Positions 45,505-53,779 of a DNA stretch of 64,000 nucleotides are shown in pieces. The stretch comes from Akkermansiaceae bacterium (lineage in GTDB: Bacteria > Verrucomicrobiota > Verrucomicrobiia > Verrucomicrobiales > Akkermansiaceae), in NCBI GenBank assembly GCA_024233115.1, contig JACKQB010000003.1:62001-126000 (forward strand), written 5' to 3'. How positions within the stretch are numbered: the first letter of the stretch is position 1; the number at the start of each line of letters is the position of its first letter. Below the pieces are notes generated by a model. It made no database searches. It was not told the DNA's origin and was given only the letters and a program-made list of their open reading frames with translations. Made by a program: the position numbers and the translations under genes.

Positions 45505-45599
45505 GATTCAGGGGAGCTGGAACAATCACTTAAGTTGCCGCGTTTGGCAATGCTTGGCAGTGTCCTATTTGACATACCTGCCAAAAACAGGCCTCCGGC

Positions 45600-46043
45600 T
45601 CAAAACACATCCTTCACGACGGTCACCTCCGGCCGTTTTCCATCGCTCAGAATGACCTCTACCACATCAAACCTCCATGGAATGCTCCGTGTTCCAAGCA
45701 GGTGCAACCAGGAGTTGGCACCACGCTCGATCAGTTCCTGCTTGGCCACATTGACCGCATCAAGAGGCCGTCCATACCCCGTGCGGGTGCGGGTTTTCAC
45801 CTCGACAAAGCTCAAGGTGTCACCATCCCGGGCGACGATGTCAACCTCGCCCCCCTTGGGCCCCCGGTAGTTACGGAACAGGATCTTCCGCCCCTCGGCG
45901 CGAAGCTGGGCGGCGGCTATTTTCTCCCCCAAATCACCAATCTGGATGTGGGATAACTTCACGCCATCCTTCCCCGTGATCGAACACGGGGAATTAATCA
46001 GCGGGTTCAGCCGTCGATGAAGGAATGAGATAATAGACGGCAC
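45600..46043 (-). CDS. yraN: YraN/UPF0102 family endonuclease-fold protein
   Basis: A 147-residue protein. The UPF0102 core starts at ~31 with HIQIGDLGEKIAAAQLRAEGRKILFRNYRGPKGGEVDIVARDGDTLSFVEVKTRTRTGYGRPLDAV. The catalytic-type signature GEVDIVARDG...FVEVKTR matches the Holliday-junction-resolvase-like fold (E, D, ExK). The first ~30 residues are not typical and the start may be further in. The cellular role of YraN remains poorly defined in general. No ribonuclease HII gene is adjacent, unlike in many genomes. Confidence 0.88.
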   Translation of the reverse strand: MPSIISFLHRRLNPLINSPCSITGKDGVKLSHIQIGDLGEKIAAAQLRAEGRKILFRNYRGPKGGEVDIVARDGDTLSFVEVKTRTRTGYGRPLDAVNVAKQELIERGANSWLHLLGTRSIPWRFDVVEVILSDGKRPEVTVVKDVF

Positions 46044-46095
46044 TCGAGGTATCCTGGAAGGGCTATGGCTGACAGGGAATTAGCGGACAATCGGC

Positions 46096-46536
46096 TTAGT
46101 CGTCCTCGTATTTTTTGTGGCCTTCTTTTTTGGTGGCTTTGATCTTCTTCATAGCCGCATCGACTTTACCCTGATCCTCCTCGAGGTAGGCTAATTCAAG
46201 CTCACAAAGATCGGCGTATGAAAGTCCCAGCAGACGGCGGTAATCAGCGATCGCCTTGGTCTTTTCCTTGCCATCCTTCATATCCTTCACGAGCGCTGGA
46301 ATATACTCCATCCCCTTGCGGATTCCATCGGCAGCCTTGCGGGCGGCCTCGGCACCTGCTGCCCAGTCGTTTTTATCAATTTTGCGAAGGCTTTTCAGCG
46401 CATCGCTCGCCTCTTCCATGGACTTTCCAAGCGGGGTGTCTTTCTTATCATCATCAGCTATCGCTGGCTGGCTCATGATAAGGCCCAGGGTAAACACAGG
46501 AAGAATCAGTCGGGTAAATAACATGTTTTTATTCAT
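46096..46536 (-). CDS. Exported cytochrome b562-like four-helix protein
   Basis: A 146-residue protein with signal peptide (MNKNMLFTRLILPVFTLGLIMSQPAIADDD). The mature part is all helical. Its start, DTPLGKSMEEASDALKSLRKID, lines up with the cytochrome b562 start that carries the heme Met. Its end, KVDAAMKKIKATKKEGHKKYEDD, lines up with the C-terminal helix that carries the heme His. Met40 and His140 are thus candidate axial ligands. Fold assignment by pattern is reasonable; heme binding is inferred. Homologous apo-forms and CpxP-like bundles are alternatives. Confidence 0.65.
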   Translation of the reverse strand: MNKNMLFTRLILPVFTLGLIMSQPAIADDDKKDTPLGKSMEEASDALKSLRKIDKNDWAAGAEAARKAADGIRKGMEYIPALVKDMKDGKEKTKAIADYRRLLGLSYADLCELELAYLEEDQGKVDAAMKKIKATKKEGHKKYEDD

Positions 46537-46656
46537 CGCGGCTAAATACAGCCTCGCAAATATGATCTGTCAACTGCCCACCCAAAAATAATCTTACAAT
46601 ATTCCTTCATTCTAAATTCGACAGCCCCCCTGCCCGCCGTTAAAAAACACCCCGAC

Positions 46657-49179
46657 ATGGCAGGCCCCAACAAAAAAGGAACTACGGAGAAAAAACTGAC
46701 ACCGATGATGGCTCAGTACCAGGCCATGCGCCGATCCCTGCCCGAGGATATTCTGCTGTTTTACCGATTGGGGGATTTCTATGAAATGTTCTTCGAAGAC
46801 GCCAAAACGGCCGCATCCCTGCTCAATGTCGCACTGACCAAGCGTAATGACATCCCCATGTGCGGCGTTCCGCACCACGCCGCCCAAGGCTACATCGCCA
46901 AGCTCATCCAAGCCGGTAAACGGGTTGCCATCGCCGAACAGACCACCGCGCCCGAACCGGGAAAAATCGTCGAGCGGGAGATCGCCCAGATTATTTCAGC
47001 GGGTACGGTCAACGACATCACTCTGCTGGACGATTCACGGCACAACTACATCGCCGCTGTCTATCAGGCGGGGAAAAAAAACGGGCTCGCCTGCGCCGAC
47101 CACTCAACCGGTGAGTTCACCGTTGCCGAGTTTGCCAGCAAGGATGCCCTTCAGGACGCATTGCAAAGACTGTCTCCCAAAGAACTCATCATCGCTGACG
47201 ACCAGATGGACCACTTCGGCCAGCTGCGTGGCTGCCTGCCCTACGATGGCTATGCATTCCTGGCCGACCAGGCACGCTACGCACTCTGCGATCATTTTAA
47301 AGTCCAGTCCCTCCGTGGCTTTGGCTGTAACGAGATGTCCGCCGCCATTTCCGCCGCAGGCGCCATCCTCCACTACCTGTCCTACCAGCTCCGCAGATCC
47401 TGCGACCACCTTCGCCACATCCGTGTCCGCAGTGAGGGTGACCATGTCATCATCGATGCCTCGTCGCAAAGGAATTTGGATCTCGTCGATTCCCCGACAG
47501 GCCGACCGCACTCACTGTTAGGTGCGCTCGACCGCACCGCCACCCCCATGGGGTCACGCAAGTTGCGCGACTGGATTCTGCACCCACTCCGCGACCTTAC
47601 AGCATTAACATCCCGGCAGGATCTCATCGAGTCCTTTCTCGCCGAGCCATTCCTGCTCGGACAATGCCGCGAACAGCTCAAGGGCATCCGCGACATCGAA
47701 CGGACAACGTCCCGACTTTCCCAAAATGCAGGTAACGCGCGTGACCTGATGTCGTTACTCACTTCCCTGCAAAAAATCCCCGATCTCAAAAGCCACCTGG
47801 AGGCTCTTTCCAACGAGGCATCTCCCGTCACAAATCTCCAATCACAAATTCTCCAACAAATGCACGAGTTCAAGGGGCTCGTGCAATTGCTGGAGACGGC
47901 CCTCACCGATGAACCACCTGCCGGCACCAGAGACGGCGGTATCATCCGCGATGGTTACCTCGCCGAACTCGATGAACTCCGATCCGCCTCCCGCAGTGGT
48001 AAACAATGGCTCGCCGAACTCCAGGAAAGTGAACGTAACCGCACCGGCATCGATACCCTCAAGATCAAGTTCAACAACGTCTTCGGTTACTTCCTTGAGG
48101 TCACCAAAGCCAAGGTCGACATGGTTCCCGACGACTACATCCGCAAACAAACCATGGCCAACGCCGAGCGCTACATCACGCCTGCGCTCAAGGAGATGGA
48201 AAACAAAATCCTCGGTGCCGATGAACGTGCCAAACAGCTGGAATACGAGGAGTTTGTCAAACTCCGCCAAGCGGTCGCCGACGAACTCGACGACCTCCAG
48301 CAGTGCGCCGATGCGCTCGCCACTCTCGACGTCCTGTTAGGACTCGCCGAACTCGCCCAACTGCACCAGCATACCCGCCCCGCTCTTGAAGAATCCTGCG
48401 ACCTGCACATCACCAACGGTCGCCACCCGGTGTTGGAGCAAACGCTTGTCGACGAGAAATTCGTCCCCAATGACACGCTGATGGAGTTCGACAACTCCCG
48501 CCTCATCCTGCTCACCGGTCCTAACATGGCGGGAAAATCCACCTACATCCGACAAGTCGCCCTGATCACGCTGATGGCTCAGATCGGTGCCTTCGTGCCT
48601 GCGGAAAAGGCACGCATCGGTCTGGTCGACCGCATTTTCTGCCGGGTCGGGGCGTCCGATGACCTGACAAGCGGCCAGTCCACCTTCATGGTCGAGATGA
48701 ATGAAACTTCCCTCATCATCAACAACGCCACAGCAAACTCCCTGGTCATCCTCGATGAGATCGGCCGTGGCACCGCCACCTTCGACGGCCTCTCCATCGC
48801 CTGGTCCGTCGCCGAGCACCTCCACGATCAAATCAAGGCCCGCACCCTCTTTGCCACCCACTATCACGAGCTCACCGATCTTTCCCGCAGTCGTGAAGCG
48901 GTGGAAAACTACAACGTAGCGGTCCGCGAGTGGAACGACGACATCATTTTCCTACGCAAGATCCTCCCCGGCACCGCCGACAAGTCCTACGGTATCCAGG
49001 TCGCCCGCCTCGCCGGCCTTCCCCCCGCCATCATCGACCGCGCCAAGGACATTCTCTCCCACCTGGAAATGAACTCCACCCGGCCCGAGGCCAAAGGCAA
49101 ACCCAAGGCGAAAAACACCCGCAACCAACCCAATGACATGCCCGACGCCGACTCCCCGCAAATGGACTTGTTTTCCTAA
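46657..49179 (+). CDS. mutS: DNA mismatch repair protein MutS
   Basis: An 840-residue full-length MutS. The mismatch-binding domain has the Phe-X-Glu element in YRLGDFYEMFFEDAKTAASLL. The connector, lever (IKFNNVFGYFLEVTKAK) and clamp regions follow. The ATPase domain has Walker A GPNMAGKSTYIRQ, FMVEMNETSLIINNA, Walker B LVILDEIGRGTATFDGLSIAW and ATHYHEL. The C-terminus ends with a charged linker and MDLFS, where a mutS dimer/tetramer or clamp-binding element usually sits. No mutL is nearby. A Y1-transposase element begins 35 bases after its stop codon. Confidence 0.97.
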   Translation: MAGPNKKGTTEKKLTPMMAQYQAMRRSLPEDILLFYRLGDFYEMFFEDAKTAASLLNVALTKRNDIPMCGVPHHAAQGYIAKLIQAGKRVAIAEQTTAPEPGKIVEREIAQIISAGTVNDITLLDDSRHNYIAAVYQAGKKNGLACADHSTGEFTVAEFASKDALQDALQRLSPKELIIADDQMDHFGQLRGCLPYDGYAFLADQARYALCDHFKVQSLRGFGCNEMSAAISAAGAILHYLSYQLRRSCDHLRHIRVRSEGDHVIIDASSQRNLDLVDSPTGRPHSLLGALDRTATPMGSRKLRDWILHPLRDLTALTSRQDLIESFLAEPFLLGQCREQLKGIRDIERTTSRLSQNAGNARDLMSLLTSLQKIPDLKSHLEALSNEASPVTNLQSQILQQMHEFKGLVQLLETALTDEPPAGTRDGGIIRDGYLAELDELRSASRSGKQWLAELQESERNRTGIDTLKIKFNNVFGYFLEVTKAKVDMVPDDYIRKQTMANAERYITPALKEMENKILGADERAKQLEYEEFVKLRQAVADELDDLQQCADALATLDVLLGLAELAQLHQHTRPALEESCDLHITNGRHPVLEQTLVDEKFVPNDTLMEFDNSRLILLTGPNMAGKSTYIRQVALITLMAQIGAFVPAEKARIGLVDRIFCRVGASDDLTSGQSTFMVEMNETSLIINNATANSLVILDEIGRGTATFDGLSIAWSVAEHLHDQIKARTLFATHYHELTDLSRSREAVENYNVAVREWNDDIIFLRKILPGTADKSYGIQVARLAGLPPAIIDRAKDILSHLEMNSTRPEAKGKPKAKNTRNQPNDMPDADSPQMDLFS

Positions 49180-49214
49180 CGGTGGCGGCGATCTCCGCTC
49201 GCCCAGTCCACCCC

Positions 49215-49842
49215 AGCCCCAACGGGGCACCCCATGCCAGCCCAGGGCAACGCCCTGGGTATCAATCCACCCACTAGCGAGCCCTGAAAGGGCGCCCCAA
49301 GCCATGCCGCAATCCCTCGCGAAAAACCTCATCCACCTCGTTTTCTCGACCAAAAACCGCGTGCCCCAACTCACCGAGAATATCCGCCCCAATCTGCACG
49401 CCTACATCACAACCGTTTTCAAGAACATCGAGTGCCCCGTCATCATCATCGACTCCGTTGAAGACCATCTCCACGTGCTCTTTCACCTTCACCGCACCGT
49501 CGCCCTGGCCAAAGCGGTCGAGGAGATCAAAAAATCATCATCCAAATGGCTCAAGACCCAATCCGGGGACCTTACCGACTTTGCCTGGCAAGCGGGCTAC
49601 GGCGCATTCTCGGTCAGCGAATCCGTGGTTCCAGCCGTTAAAAAATACATACTCCACCAAGCCGAACATCACCGCAAACTCAGCTTCCAGGATGAACTGC
49701 GTGGCATTCTCACAAAACACGGCCTTGATTACGATGAACGCTACCTCTGGGACTAGAGCGCCCTTTCAGGGCTCAAAATGCTCATTGTCGTCCATTCCCA
49801 GGGCGCTGCCCTGGGCTGAACGTAGATCGCACCGTTGGTGCT
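49215..49842 (+). mobile_element. Y1-transposase element bounded by three nested palindrome pairs
   Basis: The transposase gene is enclosed by three kinds of short palindromes in mirror order. On the left are C (AGCCCCAACGGGGC, 49215-49228), A (AGCCCAGGGC-aac-GCCCTGGG, 49239-49260) and B (GAGCCCTGAAAGGGCGC, 49279-49298). On the right are B' (49756-49774), A' (49797-49817) and C' (GCACCGTTGGTGCT, 49829-49842). Each right copy is the near-perfect reverse complement of its left partner. Foldable subterminal hairpins are what HUH/Y1 transposases recognise. No accessory tnpB is present. No target duplication is expected for this family and none is seen. Confidence 0.8.
49304..49756 (+). CDS. IS200/REP-type Y1 (HUH) transposase
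   Basis: A 150-residue single-strand DNA transposase. The start ATG at 49304 (MPQSLAKNLIHLVFSTKNR) is chosen because it matches the family N-terminus; the frame is open back into mutS. The HUH pair is in VEDHLHVLFHL (His55, His57). The catalytic Tyr is Tyr115 in VKKYILHQAEHHRK. Family Trp/Gly block: DFAWQAGYGAFSVSES. Length and motifs fit the IS200-like/RAYT group, which acts on hairpin DNA. The stop codon abuts the right-hand palindrome B'. The gene appears intact, so the element could still be active. Confidence 0.92.
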   Translation: MPQSLAKNLIHLVFSTKNRVPQLTENIRPNLHAYITTVFKNIECPVIIIDSVEDHLHVLFHLHRTVALAKAVEEIKKSSSKWLKTQSGDLTDFAWQAGYGAFSVSESVVPAVKKYILHQAEHHRKLSFQDELRGILTKHGLDYDERYLWD

Positions 49843-49960
49843 AAGTTTTCGTTCCCAACACACCTGATTCTCATGATCACAAAACCAAATCGCGAAAGAT
49901 CGATATTTGTGTAGCTCTCACCAAAACCACAAGATCTTGCCTGCACAAATCTCCCAGTTT

Positions 49961-50037
49961 TCTTTACATATCGCCCACATCATGTAAAGAATTTCGCGAT
50001 TTCTATACACATCGCATCGAATCTGTAAAGAAATCGC
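49961..50037. promoter_or_regulatory. Putative operator of the fic gene
   Basis: TCTTTACAT (49961-49969) and ATGTAAAGA (49982-49990) form a perfect 9-bp inverted repeat with a 12-base spacer. A third copy of the half-site, TGTAAAGAAATCGC (50023-50036), repeats TGTAAAGAATTTCGC (49983-49997) in direct orientation 40 bases away. The last copy lies only ~20 bases before the start codon. The Fic protein has its own winged-helix domain, so autorepression is plausible. The rest of the 49843-50055 gap holds no gene. Confidence 0.55.
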
Positions 50038-50055
50038 CACTTTCCATTCACCTCC

Positions 50056-51129
50056 ATGCTCTCGCTCCGACAACTTGATTTCACCCGCTTTGAGACCGTA
50101 CCCATTCTCAAACGGCTGAACTCCGCCACGCGCCAGCTTGCGGAGCTGAAGGGCAAGGCGGCCAGCATCCCCAATCAAGCCATTCTGATCAATACCCTCG
50201 CCATTCAGGATGCCAAGGACAGCTCGGAAATCGAGAACATCATCACCACTCACGATGAACTATTCCAGGAAGATCTCAGTGCAAAAAGCAGCCTCAAGCC
50301 CGCCGCCAAGGAAGTGCTCCGCTACCGGGAGGCACTCTGGCAAGGATTTCACGCCATCCAGCATGACGAACTGCTGACCAATCAAACCATTCTGCGCATT
50401 CAGGGCATCCTGGAGCAGAACAATGCAGGATTCCGCCGGGTTCCCGGCACTGCACTGAAGAATGACCAAACCGGGGAAACCATCTACTCCCCACCTCAAG
50501 ACAAGCAGGAGATCGAAAGCCTCATGCATGACCTGGAGGCATTCATCAATGACCCCGGGCTCTCCAGCATCGATCCACTCATCAAGATGGCACTGATCCA
50601 TCATCGCTTCGAGTCGATCCACCCGTTCTACGATGGCAACGGCCGCAGCGGACGGATCATCAATGTCCTCTACCTCGTCAAAGAAGGATTGCTGGATATT
50701 CCCACGCTCTACCTCAGCCGTTACATTCTACAGACCAAGCACGACTACTACCGCCTACTGCAAGAGGTCCGCACGGATGATGCATGGGAAGAGTGGATCA
50801 CCTACATCCTCACCGCCATCGAGAAGACCTCCGTTCACACCATTGATACCATCAGCCGCATCAAGGCTGCCTTTCAGGACTACAAACAGCGCATCCGCAA
50901 AGAACACCGCTTCTACAGCCAGGATCTGATCAACAACCTCTTCACTCACCCCTACACCAAGATCGAGTTCGTGCAGCAGGACCTGAAGGTCTCCCGCGTC
51001 ACCGCCACCCGCTACCTCGATGAATTGTGCTCTACTGGTTTCTTGGTCAAACACAAGATCGGTCGCACCAATTACTACGTGAACCCGCCACTTGCGGACA
51101 TCCTATCCAATCCACCGAATTTTCCATGA
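50056..51129 (+). CDS. Fic-family protein with N-terminal inhibitory motif and winged helix
   Basis: A 357-residue protein. The Fic core carries the intact catalytic loop HPFYDGNGRSGR at ~residue 188-199, which predicts transfer of AMP (or a related group) to a target protein. An inhibitory helix motif of the S-x-x-x-E-N type is visible at residues ~56-61 (DSSEIENIITTHDELF), so this is a class II, self-restrained Fic. The C-terminal ~70 residues form a winged helix (LINNLFTHPYTKIEFVQQDLKVSRVTATRYLDELCSTGFLVKHKIGRTNYYVN). The stop overlaps the start of the broken hsdM (ATGA). Such Fic genes often travel with restriction-modification loci. Confidence 0.92.
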   Translation: MLSLRQLDFTRFETVPILKRLNSATRQLAELKGKAASIPNQAILINTLAIQDAKDSSEIENIITTHDELFQEDLSAKSSLKPAAKEVLRYREALWQGFHAIQHDELLTNQTILRIQGILEQNNAGFRRVPGTALKNDQTGETIYSPPQDKQEIESLMHDLEAFINDPGLSSIDPLIKMALIHHRFESIHPFYDGNGRSGRIINVLYLVKEGLLDIPTLYLSRYILQTKHDYYRLLQEVRTDDAWEEWITYILTAIEKTSVHTIDTISRIKAAFQDYKQRIRKEHRFYSQDLINNLFTHPYTKIEFVQQDLKVSRVTATRYLDELCSTGFLVKHKIGRTNYYVNPPLADILSNPPNFP

Positions 51130-52081
51130 CCCAACAAGACCAAGCCCAACTCGGCAAAACCCTCTGGAACATCGCCGATCAATTGCGCGGTGCCATGAGC
51201 GCGGACGATTTCCGCGACTACATGCTTTCCTTCCTCTTCCTCCGCTATCTCTCCGACAACTACGTCGAGGCAGTGAAAAAAGAACTCGGCCGCGATTACC
51301 CAAAACCAAAGAACGAGGACGAGCTGCGCTTCACCCCGCTGAAAACCTGGTATGAGGAAAACCCCAAGGACATCGTCGAGTTCGAGAAACTGATGCGCCG
51401 CAAGGTGCACTACGTCATCAAGCCCGACCACCTCTGGAGCCACATCGCCGAGCTGGCACGCACCCAGGACGAGGAACTGCTCAACACCCTGCAAGCCGGA
51501 TTCAAATACATCGAAAACGAATCCTTCGAGCGCACCTTCGGCGGCCCCTTCTCCGAGATCAATCTCGGCTCGGAAAAGCTCGGCAAAAACTACAGCGCCC
51601 GGAACAAAAAGCTCACCAACATCATCACCGAGATCGCCAAGGGGCTGGAGTCCTCTCCACCGACCGCGACACCCTCGGCGACGCCTACGAATACCTCATC
51701 GGCCAGTTCGCCGCCGGCTCAGGCAAGAAGGCGGGCGAATTCTGCACACCGCAGGAAATTTCCGACATCCTCTCCGCCATCGTCACCCTCGACAGCCAGG
51801 AACCGAAAACTGGCAAACGCGAGAAGCTCGACAAGGTGCTCGACTTCGCCTGCGGCTCCCTCCTGCTCAACATCCGCCGCCGCATGGGATCACGCGGCAT
51901 CGGCACAATCTACGGCCAAGAAAAAAACATCACCCGCTACGTCAGCACCGCTGAGCCCGAGCCCATCATCGACCTCGCGAAGACCCACGACGCCATTACC
52001 AAAGCCGACTTGGCGATCAGCGCCGCGAGCCAAAAGCACAACGCCTTTCTCAAAGAACTCGGCTTGCCACCTCTGCCCTAG
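51126..52081 (+). pseudogene. hsdM: Remnant of type I restriction-modification methylase hsdM
   Basis: The N-terminal HsdM domain is intact for ~175 residues (MTQQDQAQLGKTLWNIADQLRGAMSADDFRDYMLSFLFLRYLSDNYV...LTNIITEIAKGL). The frame then shifts at about 51645, in a GGGG run. The adjacent frame continues LSTDRDTLGDAYEYLIGQFAAGSGKKAGEFCTPQEISDIL...VLDFACGSLLLNI...YGQEKNIT. It then jumps directly to the normal C-terminus (RYVSTAEPEPIIDL...HNAFLKELGLPPLP). The whole catalytic middle, including the NPPF/Y motif, is missing, and SAM motif I has lost two residues (DFACGSLLL). No hsdS or hsdR is present. The gene is dead. Confidence 0.9.
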
Positions 52082-52116
52082 CAAAATTCTGAAATTCTGT
52101 TAATCCTGTCTAAAAA

Positions 52117-52896
52117 ATGAACTCCCCCATCGGCATTCTCGACTCCGGCCTCGGCGGGCTTTCCGTGCTCAATGAAATCAGAAAAGTCCTGCCCAGCGAG
52201 TCACTTGTTTATTTCGGCGACAGCGCGTGGTGTCCCTACGGGGCGCGCGATGCGGATGAGATTCAGCGGCGGGTTTTCACCGTGACCGATTTCCTGATTG
52301 AGCAAGGCTGTAAAATGATTGTGGTTGCCTGTAATTCCGCGACCATTGCCGCTGTGGAAGCATTACGCGCCACCTATCCCATCCCCTTTGTCGGTATGGA
52401 GCCCGGGGTTAAACCAGCGGCAGCTTTGACCAGAACAGGGACGGTCGGGGTGCTTGCCACAGAGGCCTCGCTGGCCGGGGAAAAATTCCACCGACTCGTC
52501 TCCAACCACGCCAATGGCATCAAGGTCATCACCCGCCCCTGCCCAAACTTCGTAGACCTTGTCGAGGCTGGCGAACTGACGGGAAACCGGGCCCGTGGCA
52601 TTGTCGAAGAGGAAATCGTGCCATTGATCGAATCTGGCGCAGATGTGCTTGTGCTCGGCTGCACCCACTATCCGTTTCTCCGGCCACTGATTGAATCGGT
52701 CGCGGGGCCCACCGTGCGCGTCATCGATACCGGAGCCGCTGTCGCCCAGCGGACAGCCAGCCTGCTGGCCAATGACAGTGGCAGTGCCTCACCAAGGTGT
52801 GAGATCTACACCAGCGGCCGGCTCGATCATTTAAAAAACGTCCTTCCCAGCCTCTGCCCGGATCTTGATGCCTCGCTTAGCCATGCTGAAATCTAA
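52117..52896 (+). CDS. murI: Glutamate racemase
   Basis: A 259-residue enzyme making D-glutamate for peptidoglycan. The signature IGILDSGLGGLSVLNEIRKVLP starts the protein with Asp9-Ser10. The two catalytic cysteines are Cys72 (MIVVACNSATIAAV) and Cys182 (VLVLGCTHYPFLRP). YFGDSAWCPYG is also conserved. Length is normal. The next gene starts inside its last codons (14-base overlap), suggesting translational coupling. Confidence 0.95.
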   Translation: MNSPIGILDSGLGGLSVLNEIRKVLPSESLVYFGDSAWCPYGARDADEIQRRVFTVTDFLIEQGCKMIVVACNSATIAAVEALRATYPIPFVGMEPGVKPAAALTRTGTVGVLATEASLAGEKFHRLVSNHANGIKVITRPCPNFVDLVEAGELTGNRARGIVEEEIVPLIESGADVLVLGCTHYPFLRPLIESVAGPTVRVIDTGAAVAQRTASLLANDSGSASPRCEIYTSGRLDHLKNVLPSLCPDLDASLSHAEI

Positions 52897-53779
52897 GAGT
52901 CAACGTCTGTCACTCAACGATTGGCAATCCCTGGCCAAAAAACACCGCGACGAAGTCAGGCAATGGACAGAACCCACCCGATGTCGCCGTGCCTCCCATC
53001 AGAAACATCCCGTTATTGATTTCCTGTTTACCTACTACCCCTTTTCGCTCGGCAAACTGGAGCAGTGGCATCCGGGCTTTGGCGTCACCATGGAATGTGG
53101 AAACGAACCACCCGACAGATTCCTGGGCAGGCACTACCGGCACCATGATGGCACGGTTTCACTCGATGCCCTGTCTTTGACAGCCAAACAAATCAAACGG
53201 CTGAAATGGATACACAACCTGTTAGTCATCACCCAACGACGCACGCCAGGCTTTGCCTGTTATGGCATGCACGAGTGGGCAATGGTCTATCAGGGTGACC
53301 GGCAAGGCGATATCCGTCATCGCGAATCCGCCCCCCTCAGGTTGTCACAAGAAGAAACCGACCACATCGTCGAGACCCGCCCTATTTGCTGTAGTCACTT
53401 TGACGCCTACCGGTTCTTTGCTCCAGCCGCATTAGGGTTCAACAAACTCAGGCCAACTCTGGATAATCGACCAGACCATGAGCAGTCCGGCTGCCTTCAT
53501 ACCAACATGGATCTCTATAAATGGGCGTCCAAGTGTATGCCCTGGGTCGGAAGTGCGCTTCTTTGGCAGTGCTTCCAGCTCGCCCTCCAGGCACGGGAAC
53601 TCGACATGTGCGCGAGCCCCTACGACCTAACACAATACGGCTATAATCCGATTAAAATAGAAACCGCCGAGGGGCGCGATCAATACGAAACCGGACAACG
53701 CGCCATCAGTGCGCAAGCACACCCTCTACGCCAACAAATAATCGATTCACTGGCTGAAGTGATTGGCCAGACGGTTTAA
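52883..53779 (+). CDS. Conserved protein of the family annotated as 3-methyladenine DNA glycosylase-like
   Basis: A ~298-residue soluble protein; the ATG at 52883 (MLKSKSQRLSLNDWQSLAKKH) is preferred over 52865. Recognisable parts are RASHQKHPVIDFLFTYYPFSLGKLEQWHPGFGV, TPGFACYGMHEWAMVYQG, RPICCSHFDAYRFFAPAALGFN and QSGCLHTNMDLYKWASKCMPWVGSALLWQCF. It belongs to a widespread family usually labelled 3-methyladenine DNA glycosylase, but I see no classical helix-hairpin-helix or AlkC/AlkD signature, so the label is uncertain. The Cys/His content would suit a metal site. Its stop codon shares bases TTAA with the convergent lnt stop. Confidence 0.7.
   Translation: MLKSKSQRLSLNDWQSLAKKHRDEVRQWTEPTRCRRASHQKHPVIDFLFTYYPFSLGKLEQWHPGFGVTMECGNEPPDRFLGRHYRHHDGTVSLDALSLTAKQIKRLKWIHNLLVITQRRTPGFACYGMHEWAMVYQGDRQGDIRHRESAPLRLSQEETDHIVETRPICCSHFDAYRFFAPAALGFNKLRPTLDNRPDHEQSGCLHTNMDLYKWASKCMPWVGSALLWQCFQLALQARELDMCASPYDLTQYGYNPIKIETAEGRDQYETGQRAISAQAHPLRQQIIDSLAEVIGQTV

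Noticed and set aside
51126..52081. Possible active type I restriction-modification system
   Set aside because: HsdM is frameshifted and lacks its catalytic core, and no hsdS or hsdR is present.
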